This document shows positions 1-7,607 of a stretch of 64,000 nt of DNA, one piece after another; positions within the stretch are counted from its first letter, which is position 1; each line of letters opens with the position of its first letter. The translations under genes were made by a program, and so were the position numbers. Source of the stretch: Saccharothrix longispora (lineage in GTDB: Bacteria; Actinomycetota; Actinomycetes; Mycobacteriales; Pseudonocardiaceae); NCBI RefSeq assembly GCF_030852425.1, contig NZ_NSDM01000003.1:310001-374000 (forward strand). Reading direction: 5' to 3'. Under the pieces are notes generated by a model. It saw only the letters and a program-made list of their open reading frames with translations, did no database searches and was not told the origin of the DNA.

Positions 1-550
1 TCAGGATCAGCGACAGCGGCAGCTGGAACGCCACCTCCGCGATGACCAGGCCGGTGATGCTGTTGAGCAGCCCGAGGCCCTTGAAGATCACGAACAGCGG
101 GATCAGCATCATCGCGCCGGGGATGAACTGGCTGCACAGCATCGCCAGCAGGAAGACCCGCTGGCCGCGGAACTTGAAGCGGGCCAGCGCGTAGCCGCCC
201 ATCACCGACAGGACGGTCACGAACACCAGCACGCCGAGGCCCATGACCACGCTGTTGTAGAAGAACACGCCGAACCCGATGTCGTTCCACACCGTGTCGA
301 AGTGCTCGAACGAGATCGGCCACGGCACGAGCTGCGTCGAGCCGGCCGGCCGCACCGCGAACACCAGCATCCAGTAGAACGGGATGAGCGTGAACAGCAG
401 GTAGAGCACCAGCGGCACGTGGATCATCCACGGCTTGCCCGGCTCCTCGGCCACCGCCCGGCGGCGGCGCCTGGTGGGTGGCGGCGGGGCGTGCGTGGTG
501 CCGGCGATCTCCCGCACCAGGGTGTCGGTCTTGCCCAGGGTCTCGGTCAT
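1..550 (-). CDS. Carbohydrate ABC transporter permease, MalG type (3' end outside window)
   Basis: Reading the minus strand from an ATG at 550 gives a cytoplasmic N-terminus rich in arginine, then membrane segments, and it stays open to the window edge, so about 180 N-terminal residues are visible. Segments such as VPLVLYLLFTLIPFYWMLVF and a later stretch before FKFRGQRVFLLAML match inner-membrane permeases of the CUT1 sugar importer family. It overlaps the 3' end of the upstream permease gene by 4 bases, so the two are probably co-translated and form the membrane heterodimer. The EAA loop that would contact the ATPase lies beyond the edge. The sugar is inferred from the pectinase two genes upstream. 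Confidence 0.85.
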   Translation of the reverse strand, partial: MTETLGKTDTLVREIAGTTHAPPPPTRRRRRAVAEEPGKPWMIHVPLVLYLLFTLIPFYWMLVFAVRPAGSTQLVPWPISFEHFDTVWNDIGFGVFFYNSVVMGLGVLVFVTVLSVMGGYALARFKFRGQRVFLLAMLCSQFIPGAMMLIPLFVIFKGLGLLNSITGLVIAEVAFQLPLSLIL

Positions 551-1422
551 GCTCGGCTCCCGAACTTCGACAACCGCAGGTAGGCGATCGAGAAGAACAG
601 CAGGATCAGGAACCCGGCGACGGTGAGCGCCGAGCCGTACCCGAAGTTGTGCGAGTCGACGGCCTGCCGCGCCACGTACAGCGGCAGGGTCGTGGTCTGG
701 TTCGCGGGTCCACCGCCGGTCAGGGTGTAGATGAGGTCCACGTTGTTGAACTCCCACACCGCGCGCAGCAGGGTCGACAGGATGATCGCGTCCTTGAGGT
801 GCGGCAGGGTGACGTTGGTGAAGCGCCGCCACCGGCTCGCGCCGTCCACGGACGCCGCCTCGTAGAGGTCCTTGGGGATGCTCTGGAGGTCGGCGAGCAG
901 CAGGATCGCGAAGAACGGCACGCCGCGCCACAGCTCGGTCACCACCAGGGCGTCGAACACCGTGTCGGGGTTGCCGAGCACCGACGTGCCGGGCGAGCCG
1001 ATCCCCCACTCGGAGAGCACCTGGAAGATGCCGGTGGACGGGTTGAGCAGGAGGATCCAGATGCCCGTGGTCAGCACGCCCGAGACCGCCCACGGCGAGA
1101 ACACGAGCGCGCGGGCCACGCCGCGCCCGATGAACGTCTCGTTGACGATCAGGGCGAGGACCAGCCCCAGCAGGAGCTGGAGCCCGACCTCGACGAGCAC
1201 CCACTTGGCGCTGAACGCGAGGCTCTGCCAGAACAACGGGTCGTCGAACAGCATCTGCTTGAAGTTGTCGAGCCCCGCGAACCCGTTCTTCCACGGCTGG
1301 GTCACGTTGTACCGCTGGAGGCTGTAGTAGACGACGCTCCCGATCGGGTAGACCAGGAAGACCGCCATCAGCAGCAGCGTCGGGGCGATGAGCGCGTAGG
1401 GCGCCCACGTGCGCGTCCTCAT
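547..1422 (-). CDS. Carbohydrate ABC transporter permease, MalF type
   Basis: This 291-residue protein begins MRTRTWAPYALIAPTLLLM and has about six hydrophobic segments, the usual size for a CUT1 sugar permease. The EAA loop is visible as YEAASVDGASRWRRFTNVTLP, the site that docks the ATPase subunit. The ATG at 1422 was chosen over a longer open frame because it overlaps the stop of the upstream pectinase gene as ATGA and starts right before the first membrane helix. Linkage to a pectate lyase-pectinesterase suggests uptake of oligogalacturonides or another pectin fragment. That specificity is an inference, and no binding protein or ATPase is visible in this part of the window. Confidence 0.9.
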   Translation of the reverse strand: MRTRTWAPYALIAPTLLLMAVFLVYPIGSVVYYSLQRYNVTQPWKNGFAGLDNFKQMLFDDPLFWQSLAFSAKWVLVEVGLQLLLGLVLALIVNETFIGRGVARALVFSPWAVSGVLTTGIWILLLNPSTGIFQVLSEWGIGSPGTSVLGNPDTVFDALVVTELWRGVPFFAILLLADLQSIPKDLYEAASVDGASRWRRFTNVTLPHLKDAIILSTLLRAVWEFNNVDLIYTLTGGGPANQTTTLPLYVARQAVDSHNFGYGSALTVAGFLILLFFSIAYLRLSKFGSRA

Positions 1423-3581
1423 GCGGGGTTCCAGTCGCCGAGGTACGCGCGGACGGTGTGCTGCGCGGCCTGCTCCGCCGTCAGCACCGGCCGGTCCGTG
1501 CCGGGCGTGGCGCCGGGGCCGGAGTTGCGGAACTCGGCGAACCGGGCGTCGCGCCAGGAGAAGCCGGACATGTCGGTCCACGGCGCGGTCTTCACCGCGG
1601 CGGGCAGCTTCGTGTCGCGGACGACGACCGAGGCGATGGCGTCCGGGTCGCCGCCGGGGTGCCAGGGGCGGCCCAGGTGGTAGGTGCCGGCCGGGGCGTC
1701 GCTCTCGACGCGCGAGTGGGTGATGAGGAAGCCGTGGGGGTTGTCGCGGCGCGTGCTGGCGGCCGTGACGTACCCGTTGGGGTCACCGCCGCGGTCCAGC
1801 GCCCGGATCGTCATCCGGTCGAACACGGCGGTCGCGCGGCCGAAGATGAAGTCGACGTCGCCGACGACCTCACCGCCCCGGTAGTACTGGCGGGCCCGCG
1901 CGCCGACGTTCCGGGTGTCGGCGTACAGGGTGTCCTGGTGGCCGAGGAAGCGGACCCGGTCGTAGTACTGCCGGTCCCCGGTGGCCTTCACGGCGACGGC
2001 CTGGGTGGCGGTGATCCCGGGGTGCGCGGCCCGGTCGAACGAGTTGCTGAAGGTGAGGTCGCGGGCGGTGAACCCGTCGGCCTCGATGGTGGCGGTGGCC
2101 GAGCCGGTGGTGCCGTGCGTGGTGCCGTCGGGCTTCGTGGTGCCGGCGGCGTTGTCGTAGTCGATCACGACGTCCCGCGCGTTGCCGGTGGAGCCCTTGA
2201 GCAGCAGGTCGGGCTTGGTCGTGGGCACCCGGACGACCTCGCGGTACACGCCCTTGCCGAGGGTGATGGTGGTGCCGGGCGGCGCGGCGTCGATCGCGGC
2301 CTGCACGGTGTCGAAGTCGGTGCCCTTGGCGACGTGGTACCGCTCGCGCTGCTGGGCCCCGGCCTTGAGGTTCTTGATCCGGGAGGCGGGTTCGAGGCCG
2401 CGGTTCAGCACGGGCGTCCACCCGGCGTCACCGGCGAGCGGGGCCGTCGGGTTGGCCGCGTTGAACGCGTCGAGCACGTCCACCGGCCGGCCGTCGACCA
2501 GCGTGCCGGTCTCGGTGATGGCGGTGCCGCCCCAGTTGTGGATGAGGTCTTCGACCGCGCCGCCGTTGCGCAGCTTCACGTAGTTGTTCTCCACGTGGAG
2601 CGCGGATCGCACGCCCACGCCCCACGCGTAGACGAACGACGGTCCCGGCTCGTAGAGGTTGTTGTAGACGTGCACCTGGCCGAACCGCACGCGCGGGAGC
2701 CGTTCCTCGACGTTGCGGAAGACGTTGTGGTGCACGCTCACGCGCAGCTTGCCCGGGTCGGTGGTCGAGGTGTTCGACGAGCCGATGAGCATCGTCTTGC
2801 CGTGGTCCTCGAACAGGTTGTACGACGCGGTGACCAGGTCGGTGCCGTTGGTCATGTCGAGCGAACCGTCGTGCTGCTGGTACGGGCGGCCGAAGTAGGT
2901 CGGCGCGGCGCTGTCCGGGTACGGCTGGTCGGTGAAGGTGTTGTGGTCCACCCACACGTTGGTGGCGCGCTGCAACGACACCGCGTCGTAGGCCGAGTTC
3001 CAGTTGCCCTCCGCGCCGTCGGTCGGGTCCCACTGCGGGAAGCAGTCGCGGGTGTCGCGGAAGGTGAGGTTGCGGATGATCACGTTCTGCGCGTTGTGCA
3101 CGCGCAGGCTGGCGCCGGTGAGGCCCGCGCCGCGTCCGTCGCCGACGATCGTGGTGTCGCTCCCCACCGGGATGCCGATCGCCGCCAGCTGCCGCTGCGC
3201 GGACGCGGCACGGGCCTCTTCCAGCGGGCCGCTGGGTTCGCGCTCACGACCCCAGACGGCCGGGTCGTATTCGGCCAGGTAGCCCGCGAGGGTGTAGCCG
3301 TCCGCCGCGTGGTCGGCGCAGTCGGCGCGCAGGTCGATCACGCCGCGCACCTTGATGAGGCGCGGCGCGGGGGCGGCGAGGGCCGCCCGCAATTCCGCTT
3401 CCGTGCGCACCGTGTGCACTGTCGTCGCCTGAGAACCACCGGTCGTCCCGGTGCCGCTCGACGCCCACCCGTCACCGGCTTGCAGAACTTGTCTGCCCAG
3501 GTCAGGGCTTGCGTGCGCCGGTGCCGCCACGATTACGCCCAAGGCGCAGGAGAGCACGAGCGCAGTACTGAGGGTTCGCAT
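1419..3581 (-). CDS. Secreted pectate lyase (PL1) - pectinesterase (CE8) fusion
   Basis: The 720-residue product has a signal peptide (MRTLSTALVLSCALG, cleaved near APAHA). A PL1 beta-helix lyase spans roughly residues 40-370, with the catalytic arginine motif RLPRVRFG and the conserved VWVDHNTF and DGSLDM strands. A pectin methylesterase domain follows from about residue 425, with GHQDTLYA, GDVDFIFG and LGRPW holding its catalytic aspartates and arginine. The esterase would remove methyl groups from pectin and the lyase would then cleave the exposed polygalacturonate by beta-elimination. A longer frame upstream was rejected because the signal peptide begins at the ATG at 3581. It is the first gene of an operon with two sugar permeases. 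Confidence 0.93.
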   Translation of the reverse strand: MRTLSTALVLSCALGVIVAAPAHASPDLGRQVLQAGDGWASSGTGTTGGSQATTVHTVRTEAELRAALAAPAPRLIKVRGVIDLRADCADHAADGYTLAGYLAEYDPAVWGREREPSGPLEEARAASAQRQLAAIGIPVGSDTTIVGDGRGAGLTGASLRVHNAQNVIIRNLTFRDTRDCFPQWDPTDGAEGNWNSAYDAVSLQRATNVWVDHNTFTDQPYPDSAAPTYFGRPYQQHDGSLDMTNGTDLVTASYNLFEDHGKTMLIGSSNTSTTDPGKLRVSVHHNVFRNVEERLPRVRFGQVHVYNNLYEPGPSFVYAWGVGVRSALHVENNYVKLRNGGAVEDLIHNWGGTAITETGTLVDGRPVDVLDAFNAANPTAPLAGDAGWTPVLNRGLEPASRIKNLKAGAQQRERYHVAKGTDFDTVQAAIDAAPPGTTITLGKGVYREVVRVPTTKPDLLLKGSTGNARDVVIDYDNAAGTTKPDGTTHGTTGSATATIEADGFTARDLTFSNSFDRAAHPGITATQAVAVKATGDRQYYDRVRFLGHQDTLYADTRNVGARARQYYRGGEVVGDVDFIFGRATAVFDRMTIRALDRGGDPNGYVTAASTRRDNPHGFLITHSRVESDAPAGTYHLGRPWHPGGDPDAIASVVVRDTKLPAAVKTAPWTDMSGFSWRDARFAEFRNSGPGATPGTDRPVLTAEQAAQHTVRAYLGDWNPA

Positions 3582-3718
3582 GGCGAGGAGCCTTTCCCCG
3601 GCAAGATCATTCATATGTGTGAACGCTATCCAGAAGTGCGAACAGAGTATTACGTCGATGTTCGCCACGCGTCAACGACGTGATTCGTTTCGACGGCCAT
3701 TCGAACGGCGACGTCGAA

Positions 3719-3751
3719 CGGCCGTCGAATTCGAGTCGAATTCGACGGCCG
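3719..3751. repeat. 33-bp near-perfect palindrome (16-bp arms)
   Basis: Arms at 3719-3734 and 3736-3751 are perfect reverse complements around a single base. Each contains TCGAATTCGA. The element lies about 140 bases upstream of the pectinase start and just beyond the remnant of an XRE regulator. It could be an operator for a dimeric regulator or a terminator hairpin. No T-tract follows on either strand, which argues mildly for an operator. Confidence 0.5.
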
Positions 3752-3779
3752 CGGGTGGGACGGCGCGGGTCGGGCGGGG

Positions 3780-4065
3780 GTCGCGAACTCCGCGATCCGA
3801 CCGGCCGGCTCCCGGGCGCCGGGTTCGCCGAGGTAGGCGCCGGCGAGCCGCCCGACGGGGGCGCAGCCGGCCGGCCACGCGGACCGCGTCGACCTCGCCC
3901 TCGAGCGCGAGCGCCCGGTCGCCGACGGCGGCGGCGGCGTGGTCGAAGTCGTTGTCCAGCAGGTGGTTCCCGATGAGCGCGATGAGGCCGAACAGCCGAC
4001 TGCGGGTCATCTCCTCGGGGTAGCCGACGACCGCCTCGGTGAGGTCCCGGATCGCCGGCGCTCGC
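3780..4065 (-). pseudogene. Remnant of the C-terminal region of an XRE-type regulator
   Basis: On the minus strand, AVVGYPEEMTRSRLFGLIAL and GDRALALEGEVDAVRVAGRL resemble the helical TPR-like C-termini of large actinomycete XRE regulators. After AGRLRP the coding signal moves to another frame (VGRLAGAYLGEPGAREPAGR, then IAEFA), which implies a frameshift. No HTH domain, start codon or RBS precedes it. I read it as a decayed 3' fragment. A 112-codon frame covers only its first half. The identification rests on pattern similarity, without an alignment. Confidence 0.45.
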
Positions 4066-4175
4066 CTCGGCCCTCGCCGCCCCCCGGTGTTCCCCCGATA
4101 TCACCGCAACGGCCGCACGGATCGGTGCCAGGATGACGACCGCGCCCCTGAGCCCCGTCGAGGAAAGGTGTCGCC

Positions 4176-4439
4176 GTGCCGGACGAACCGCAGCCGATCA
4201 GCAAGCTCATCCCGGAACTGCGACGGGGTCGCGGGTTGACCCAGCACGACCTCGCGGCACGCCTGCACGCCGCGTCGGGCAACGCGAGCGTCACCCGTGA
4301 GGAGGTGTCCCGGTGGGAACGGGGCAAGCGCATCCCCGGCCCGTACTGGCGGGCGTGGCTCGGACGGGTGCTGGACACGCCCGCGCGCGACCTGGAACAG
4401 GCCGCGGCGGTGGCCCGGTGGACGCGCAGACGGGGGTGA
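4176..4439 (+). CDS. Small XRE-family HTH DNA-binding protein
   Basis: This 87-residue protein is almost entirely an HTH_XRE domain: ISKLIPELRRGRGLTQHDLA forms helices 1-2 and REEVSRWERGKRIPGPYW carries the recognition helix. The GTG at 4176 is preceded by AGGAAAGG at good spacing. Related actinomycete regulators carry a long C-terminal TPR-like region that is absent here. A remnant of just such a region lies about 110 bases away on the opposite strand. It may be a stand-alone regulator or the surviving half of a rearranged gene. Confidence 0.8.
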   Translation: MPDEPQPISKLIPELRRGRGLTQHDLAARLHAASGNASVTREEVSRWERGKRIPGPYWRAWLGRVLDTPARDLEQAAAVARWTRRRG

Positions 4440-4453
4440 CCAGGCCGCCCCGA

Positions 4454-4849
4454 CTACCGGGACGCCCTCCACACCGCCACGACGTGCTCCACGTCGAACG
4501 GCATCAGGTTGAGCGGCGGGCCGGACATGGGTCTGCGGATCGCGTCCTCGATCTTCGCGTTGACCTCGCCGAGGATGCGGCGCACCTCGGCCTCCGACGA
4601 CGCCCGCCCGGCGGCCTCGCGCGCGTCCGCCGCCTCCTTGCGCAGCAGCAGGGTCGGCGGCAGCGCCGTGCCCTCCTCGCGCCGCAGCTTCTCCTTGACC
4701 CACCACAGCTCGTCGTGCGGCTGGTCGAGCCCCGCCAACGGCTTGCCCGCACCCCGCAGGCCCTCGAACTCGCCGCGCTCCTGCGCCTCGCGGATCTGCC
4801 GCTCGATCCAGGTCTCGAACCCGACGCCCGCGGGTTTGCGCTCCGTCAC
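4454..4849 (-). CDS. DUF1992 (DnaJ-C28-like) family protein
   Basis: The 131-residue product shows the DUF1992 signature: FETWIERQIREAQERGEFEG, then GKPLAGLD and DELWWVKEKLRREE, with a charged helical C-terminus. This domain is shared with the eukaryotic DnaJ homologue subfamily C member 28 and has no established biochemical function in bacteria. A longer frame continues upstream, but the GTG at 4849 is preceded by AAGGGG at good spacing and begins where family similarity begins. It converges with the XRE gene and lies 20 bases downstream of the sigma factor gene on the same strand. Confidence 0.85.
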   Translation of the reverse strand: MTERKPAGVGFETWIERQIREAQERGEFEGLRGAGKPLAGLDQPHDELWWVKEKLRREEGTALPPTLLLRKEAADAREAAGRASSEAEVRRILGEVNAKIEDAIRRPMSGPPLNLMPFDVEHVVAVWRASR

Positions 4850-4869
4850 CACGACCACCCCCTTCCAGG

Positions 4870-6087
4870 TTACGCCGGCGGTCCGGCGGCGGCCTTGGCC
4901 ATCAGGTAGCGCTGCTCCGGCAGGCTCGTGGTGCGGGCCGCGGCGGCGCGGTAGTGCGCGGCGGCACGCGCCGCGTCGCCCGCCATCTCGTGCAGGTGGG
5001 CGCGGACGGCGTCGAGGCGGTGGTGGCCGGGCAGGCGGTCGTCCAGGGTGTCGACGAGGGCCAGGCCGGCGGCGGGTCCGTGCACCATCGCGACGGCCAC
5101 CGCCCGGTTCAGCGTGACCACGGGGTTGTCCGCGATGCGCTCCAGGAACGTGTACATGCCGAGGATCTGCGGCCAGTCGGTGTCCTCCGCGCGCGGGGCG
5201 TCGTCGTGCAGGGCGGCGATGGCGGCCTGCAACTGGTACTCGCCGATCGGACCGCGCTCCACGGCGGCGGTGATCAGGTCCGCGCCCTCCGCGATCAGGG
5301 CCCGGTCCCACGTCGACCGGTCCTGCTCGGCCAGCGGCACGATCGAGCCGTCGGGGGCGGTGCGCGCCGGGCGGCGGGCGTCGGTGAGCAGCATCAGCGC
5401 GAGCAGGCCCGCGACCTCGCCGTCGGACGGCAGGCGCGCGTGCACCGCCCGGGTGAGCCGGATCGCCTCGCCGGACAGCTCGACGCGGTGCAGCGAACCG
5501 CCCGTGCTGCTGGTGTAGCCCTCGTTGAAGACGAGGTACAACACGTGCAGCACGGTGCGCAGCCGGGCGGCCCACTCGTCGGGGCCGGGCACGGCGAACT
5601 CCGCGCCGCGCAGCTTCTGCTTGGCCCGACCGATGCGTTGCGCCATGGTCGCCTCGGGCACCAGGAAGGCGCGGGCCACCTCGGCCGTCGTCAGGCCGCC
5701 CACGGCGCGCAGGGTGAGCGCGATGGCGGACGCGGGCGTCAGGTCGGGGTGGCAGCACAGGAACAGCAGGAGGAGCGTGTCGTCGCGGTCCGCCGCCTCG
5801 CCGGGCGGCGGCTCACGGGACACCGCGTCCTCGCGCCTGCGCCGGGCGATCTCACCGCGCACCAGGTCCGTGGCCTTGCGCGCGGCGACGCGCACGAGCC
5901 AGGCGCGCGGGTCGTCCGGCACGCCGTCGACCGGCCAGTGCCGGTGCGCCGACAGCAGCGCCTCCTGCACGGCGTCCTCGGCGAGCGCGAAGTCGCCGCA
6001 CCGGCGGGCGATCGCGCCGAGGACCCGCGGCGCGCACTCGCGCAGCAGGTCCTCCACGACGCGGCTCACTGGGACGACGCGGCTCAC
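4870..6087 (-). CDS. ECF RNA polymerase sigma factor with C-terminal TPR-like domain (ECF42 type)
   Basis: The 405-residue protein has sigma region 2 (DAVQEALLSAHRHWPVDGVP, ARKATDLVRGEIARRRRED), sigma region 4 (GLTTAEVARAFLVPEATMAQ, RIGRAKQKLR) and a long helical extension ending in TSLPEQRYLMAKAA. That extension is typical of ECF42 factors, which lack a classical anti-sigma factor and are encoded next to YCII/DGPF proteins, as here. The GTG at 6087 overlaps the stop of the YCII gene as GTGA. A second GTG lies at 6069 because a 14-base sequence is duplicated at this point, so the exact start is uncertain by six codons. Confidence 0.9.
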   Translation of the reverse strand: MSRVVPVSRVVEDLLRECAPRVLGAIARRCGDFALAEDAVQEALLSAHRHWPVDGVPDDPRAWLVRVAARKATDLVRGEIARRRREDAVSREPPPGEAADRDDTLLLLFLCCHPDLTPASAIALTLRAVGGLTTAEVARAFLVPEATMAQRIGRAKQKLRGAEFAVPGPDEWAARLRTVLHVLYLVFNEGYTSSTGGSLHRVELSGEAIRLTRAVHARLPSDGEVAGLLALMLLTDARRPARTAPDGSIVPLAEQDRSTWDRALIAEGADLITAAVERGPIGEYQLQAAIAALHDDAPRAEDTDWPQILGMYTFLERIADNPVVTLNRAVAVAMVHGPAAGLALVDTLDDRLPGHHRLDAVRAHLHEMAGDAARAAAHYRAAAARTTSLPEQRYLMAKAAAGPPA

Positions 6088-6488
6088 AGGTCGGAGGCGG
6101 CGGGGGCCGACATCAACTCCCGCACCTCGATGGGCTGGCCGAGCGGCACGCCGTCCGGGCCGGGCGCGGCCGACGCCCTGGCCGCGATCTCCAGTGCCCG
6201 CTCCCGCGTGGCGTCGACCAGCCAGTAGCCGGCCAGCAGCTCCTTGGACTCCGGGAACGGGCCGTCGGTGACGACGGGCGCGCCCACGCCGGTGAACACG
6301 ACGGTCGCGGCCAGCTCGGGGCCGGAGAGGCCCTGGGCGTCGACCAGCTCGCCGTTGCGGGCCAACTCCTCGCCGAGCCGCTGCTGGTAGCCGATGTGCG
6401 CGGCGACGTCCCCGGGCGCCCACCGGTCCATGGGGGTGTCGCAGGTGGCGGTCGGGCCGTAGTTCATCAGCAGCAGGAACTTCGCCAT
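6084..6488 (-). CDS. YCII/DGPF domain protein, partner of the ECF42 sigma factor
   Basis: The 134-residue protein starts MAKFLLLMNYGP and contains the family motif VVTDGPFPESKELLAGYWLV with the DGPF tetrapeptide. YCII-related proteins have a ferredoxin-like fold. DGPF members are nearly always encoded beside ECF42 sigma factors, although their exact role in the pathway is unsettled. The gene is directly upstream of the sigma gene and overlaps it by 4 bases, so a shared mRNA is likely. The ATG at 6488 has an AGGAG-like sequence just upstream. Confidence 0.9.
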   Translation of the reverse strand: MAKFLLLMNYGPTATCDTPMDRWAPGDVAAHIGYQQRLGEELARNGELVDAQGLSGPELAATVVFTGVGAPVVTDGPFPESKELLAGYWLVDATRERALEIAARASAAPGPDGVPLGQPIEVRELMSAPAASDL

Positions 6489-6585
6489 GATCGGTCTCCT
6501 CTGTGTGCGGGCGCGCCGTTCCGGCGCCCTCACCCCGGAGACGGCACTGCGGACGGCTTCTCTACACCACCCGACGTGACTCGGG

Positions 6586-7449
6586 TCACACCACGTCGAG
6601 CCGCACGCCCACCCGCCGGTCGGGCTGGAGGTCGGTCGCGCTGAACACGACCTCGGTGCGGTCGGCGGGCGAGCGCACCGACTCCAGCACGAACCCGGGG
6701 TCGCCCCGGTCGAAGCCCAGGGCGTCGTAGAACACGTCGACCCCGCGCGGCAGGCGCAGCGCCAGCGAGACGTGCGGCACGCTGCCGGCGAAGCGGTAGG
6801 CGAACGCGTCCGGCTCGCCGAAGCGCATCAGCGGCGCGCACTTGCCCGGCCAGAACAGGGTCACCACGACCCGGACCTCGCTGCCCGCCGGGATCGGCTC
6901 CTGGAAGTGCACGGCCAGGTCGAACCGGCCGTCCTCCCGCCAGGACGTGGACACCGCGAACCGGGCGCCGGGCAGCTCGTCGACGAGGACGCCGCGCACC
7001 ACCGCCTTCACCAGCGACCGCTGGGCCTCCGGCTGGTCCCAGCCCGCCTGGAACCGCAGGCGCAGCACCCGCACCCCGTCGGCGGCGGGTGTGGCCGTCA
7101 CGGTCACCTCGGTCTCCGCGTCACCGTTGGCGGCGAGCGTCGCCCGCTCCTCCCACGCCACGATGTGCACGAGGGGCTGGAGCTCGTCGTAGATCACGTC
7201 GGCGTAGTGGGCCAGCAGCGTGCGGTGGCGCTCCAGCACGCCGGAGTTCACCCGGTACGCGACCAGCGCCAGGCCGGCGGCCAGCAGCGGGAGGACGCCC
7301 ACCAGCACGCGGGTCGCGGTGGACCAGGGGGCGAACGCCAGGGCCGCGTTGATCGCGAACAGCGCCACCAGCCCGACCACGGGGCCGCGCACCGGACCGC
7401 CCGGCACGTGGGCGAGGAACCACCGGTAGCACGATCTGAGCAAGCGCAT
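6586..7449 (-). CDS. Hypothetical membrane-anchored protein
   Basis: The family is not recognised. From the ATG at 7449 the 287-residue protein has two adjacent membrane segments near the N-terminus (GPVVGLVALFAINAALAFAP and ATRVLVGVLPLLAAGLALVA). About 220 soluble residues follow, rich in beta-strand patterns such as EVTVTATPA and GSEVRVVVTLFWPGK. Topology suggests a cytoplasmic or membrane-surface beta domain. It stands alone on its strand between the YCII gene and the SGNH esterase. A slightly longer start is possible but lacks a clear RBS. Confidence 0.75.
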   Translation of the reverse strand: MRLLRSCYRWFLAHVPGGPVRGPVVGLVALFAINAALAFAPWSTATRVLVGVLPLLAAGLALVAYRVNSGVLERHRTLLAHYADVIYDELQPLVHIVAWEERATLAANGDAETEVTVTATPAADGVRVLRLRFQAGWDQPEAQRSLVKAVVRGVLVDELPGARFAVSTSWREDGRFDLAVHFQEPIPAGSEVRVVVTLFWPGKCAPLMRFGEPDAFAYRFAGSVPHVSLALRLPRGVDVFYDALGFDRGDPGFVLESVRSPADRTEVVFSATDLQPDRRVGVRLDVV

Positions 7450-7607
7450 CCACACCCACCAGCACACCCGAGGACGACCCCGGGGAACACCGCCGGGCCT
7501 GCGCACGGAACCGTACTCCACCCCGGGATCGCCCCGGGAAGATCACCCGGGCCGCGAACGGGCGTCCGCGGCCGCGCCCGGAGGCACGACCGCGGACGCC
7601 CGCCGGG

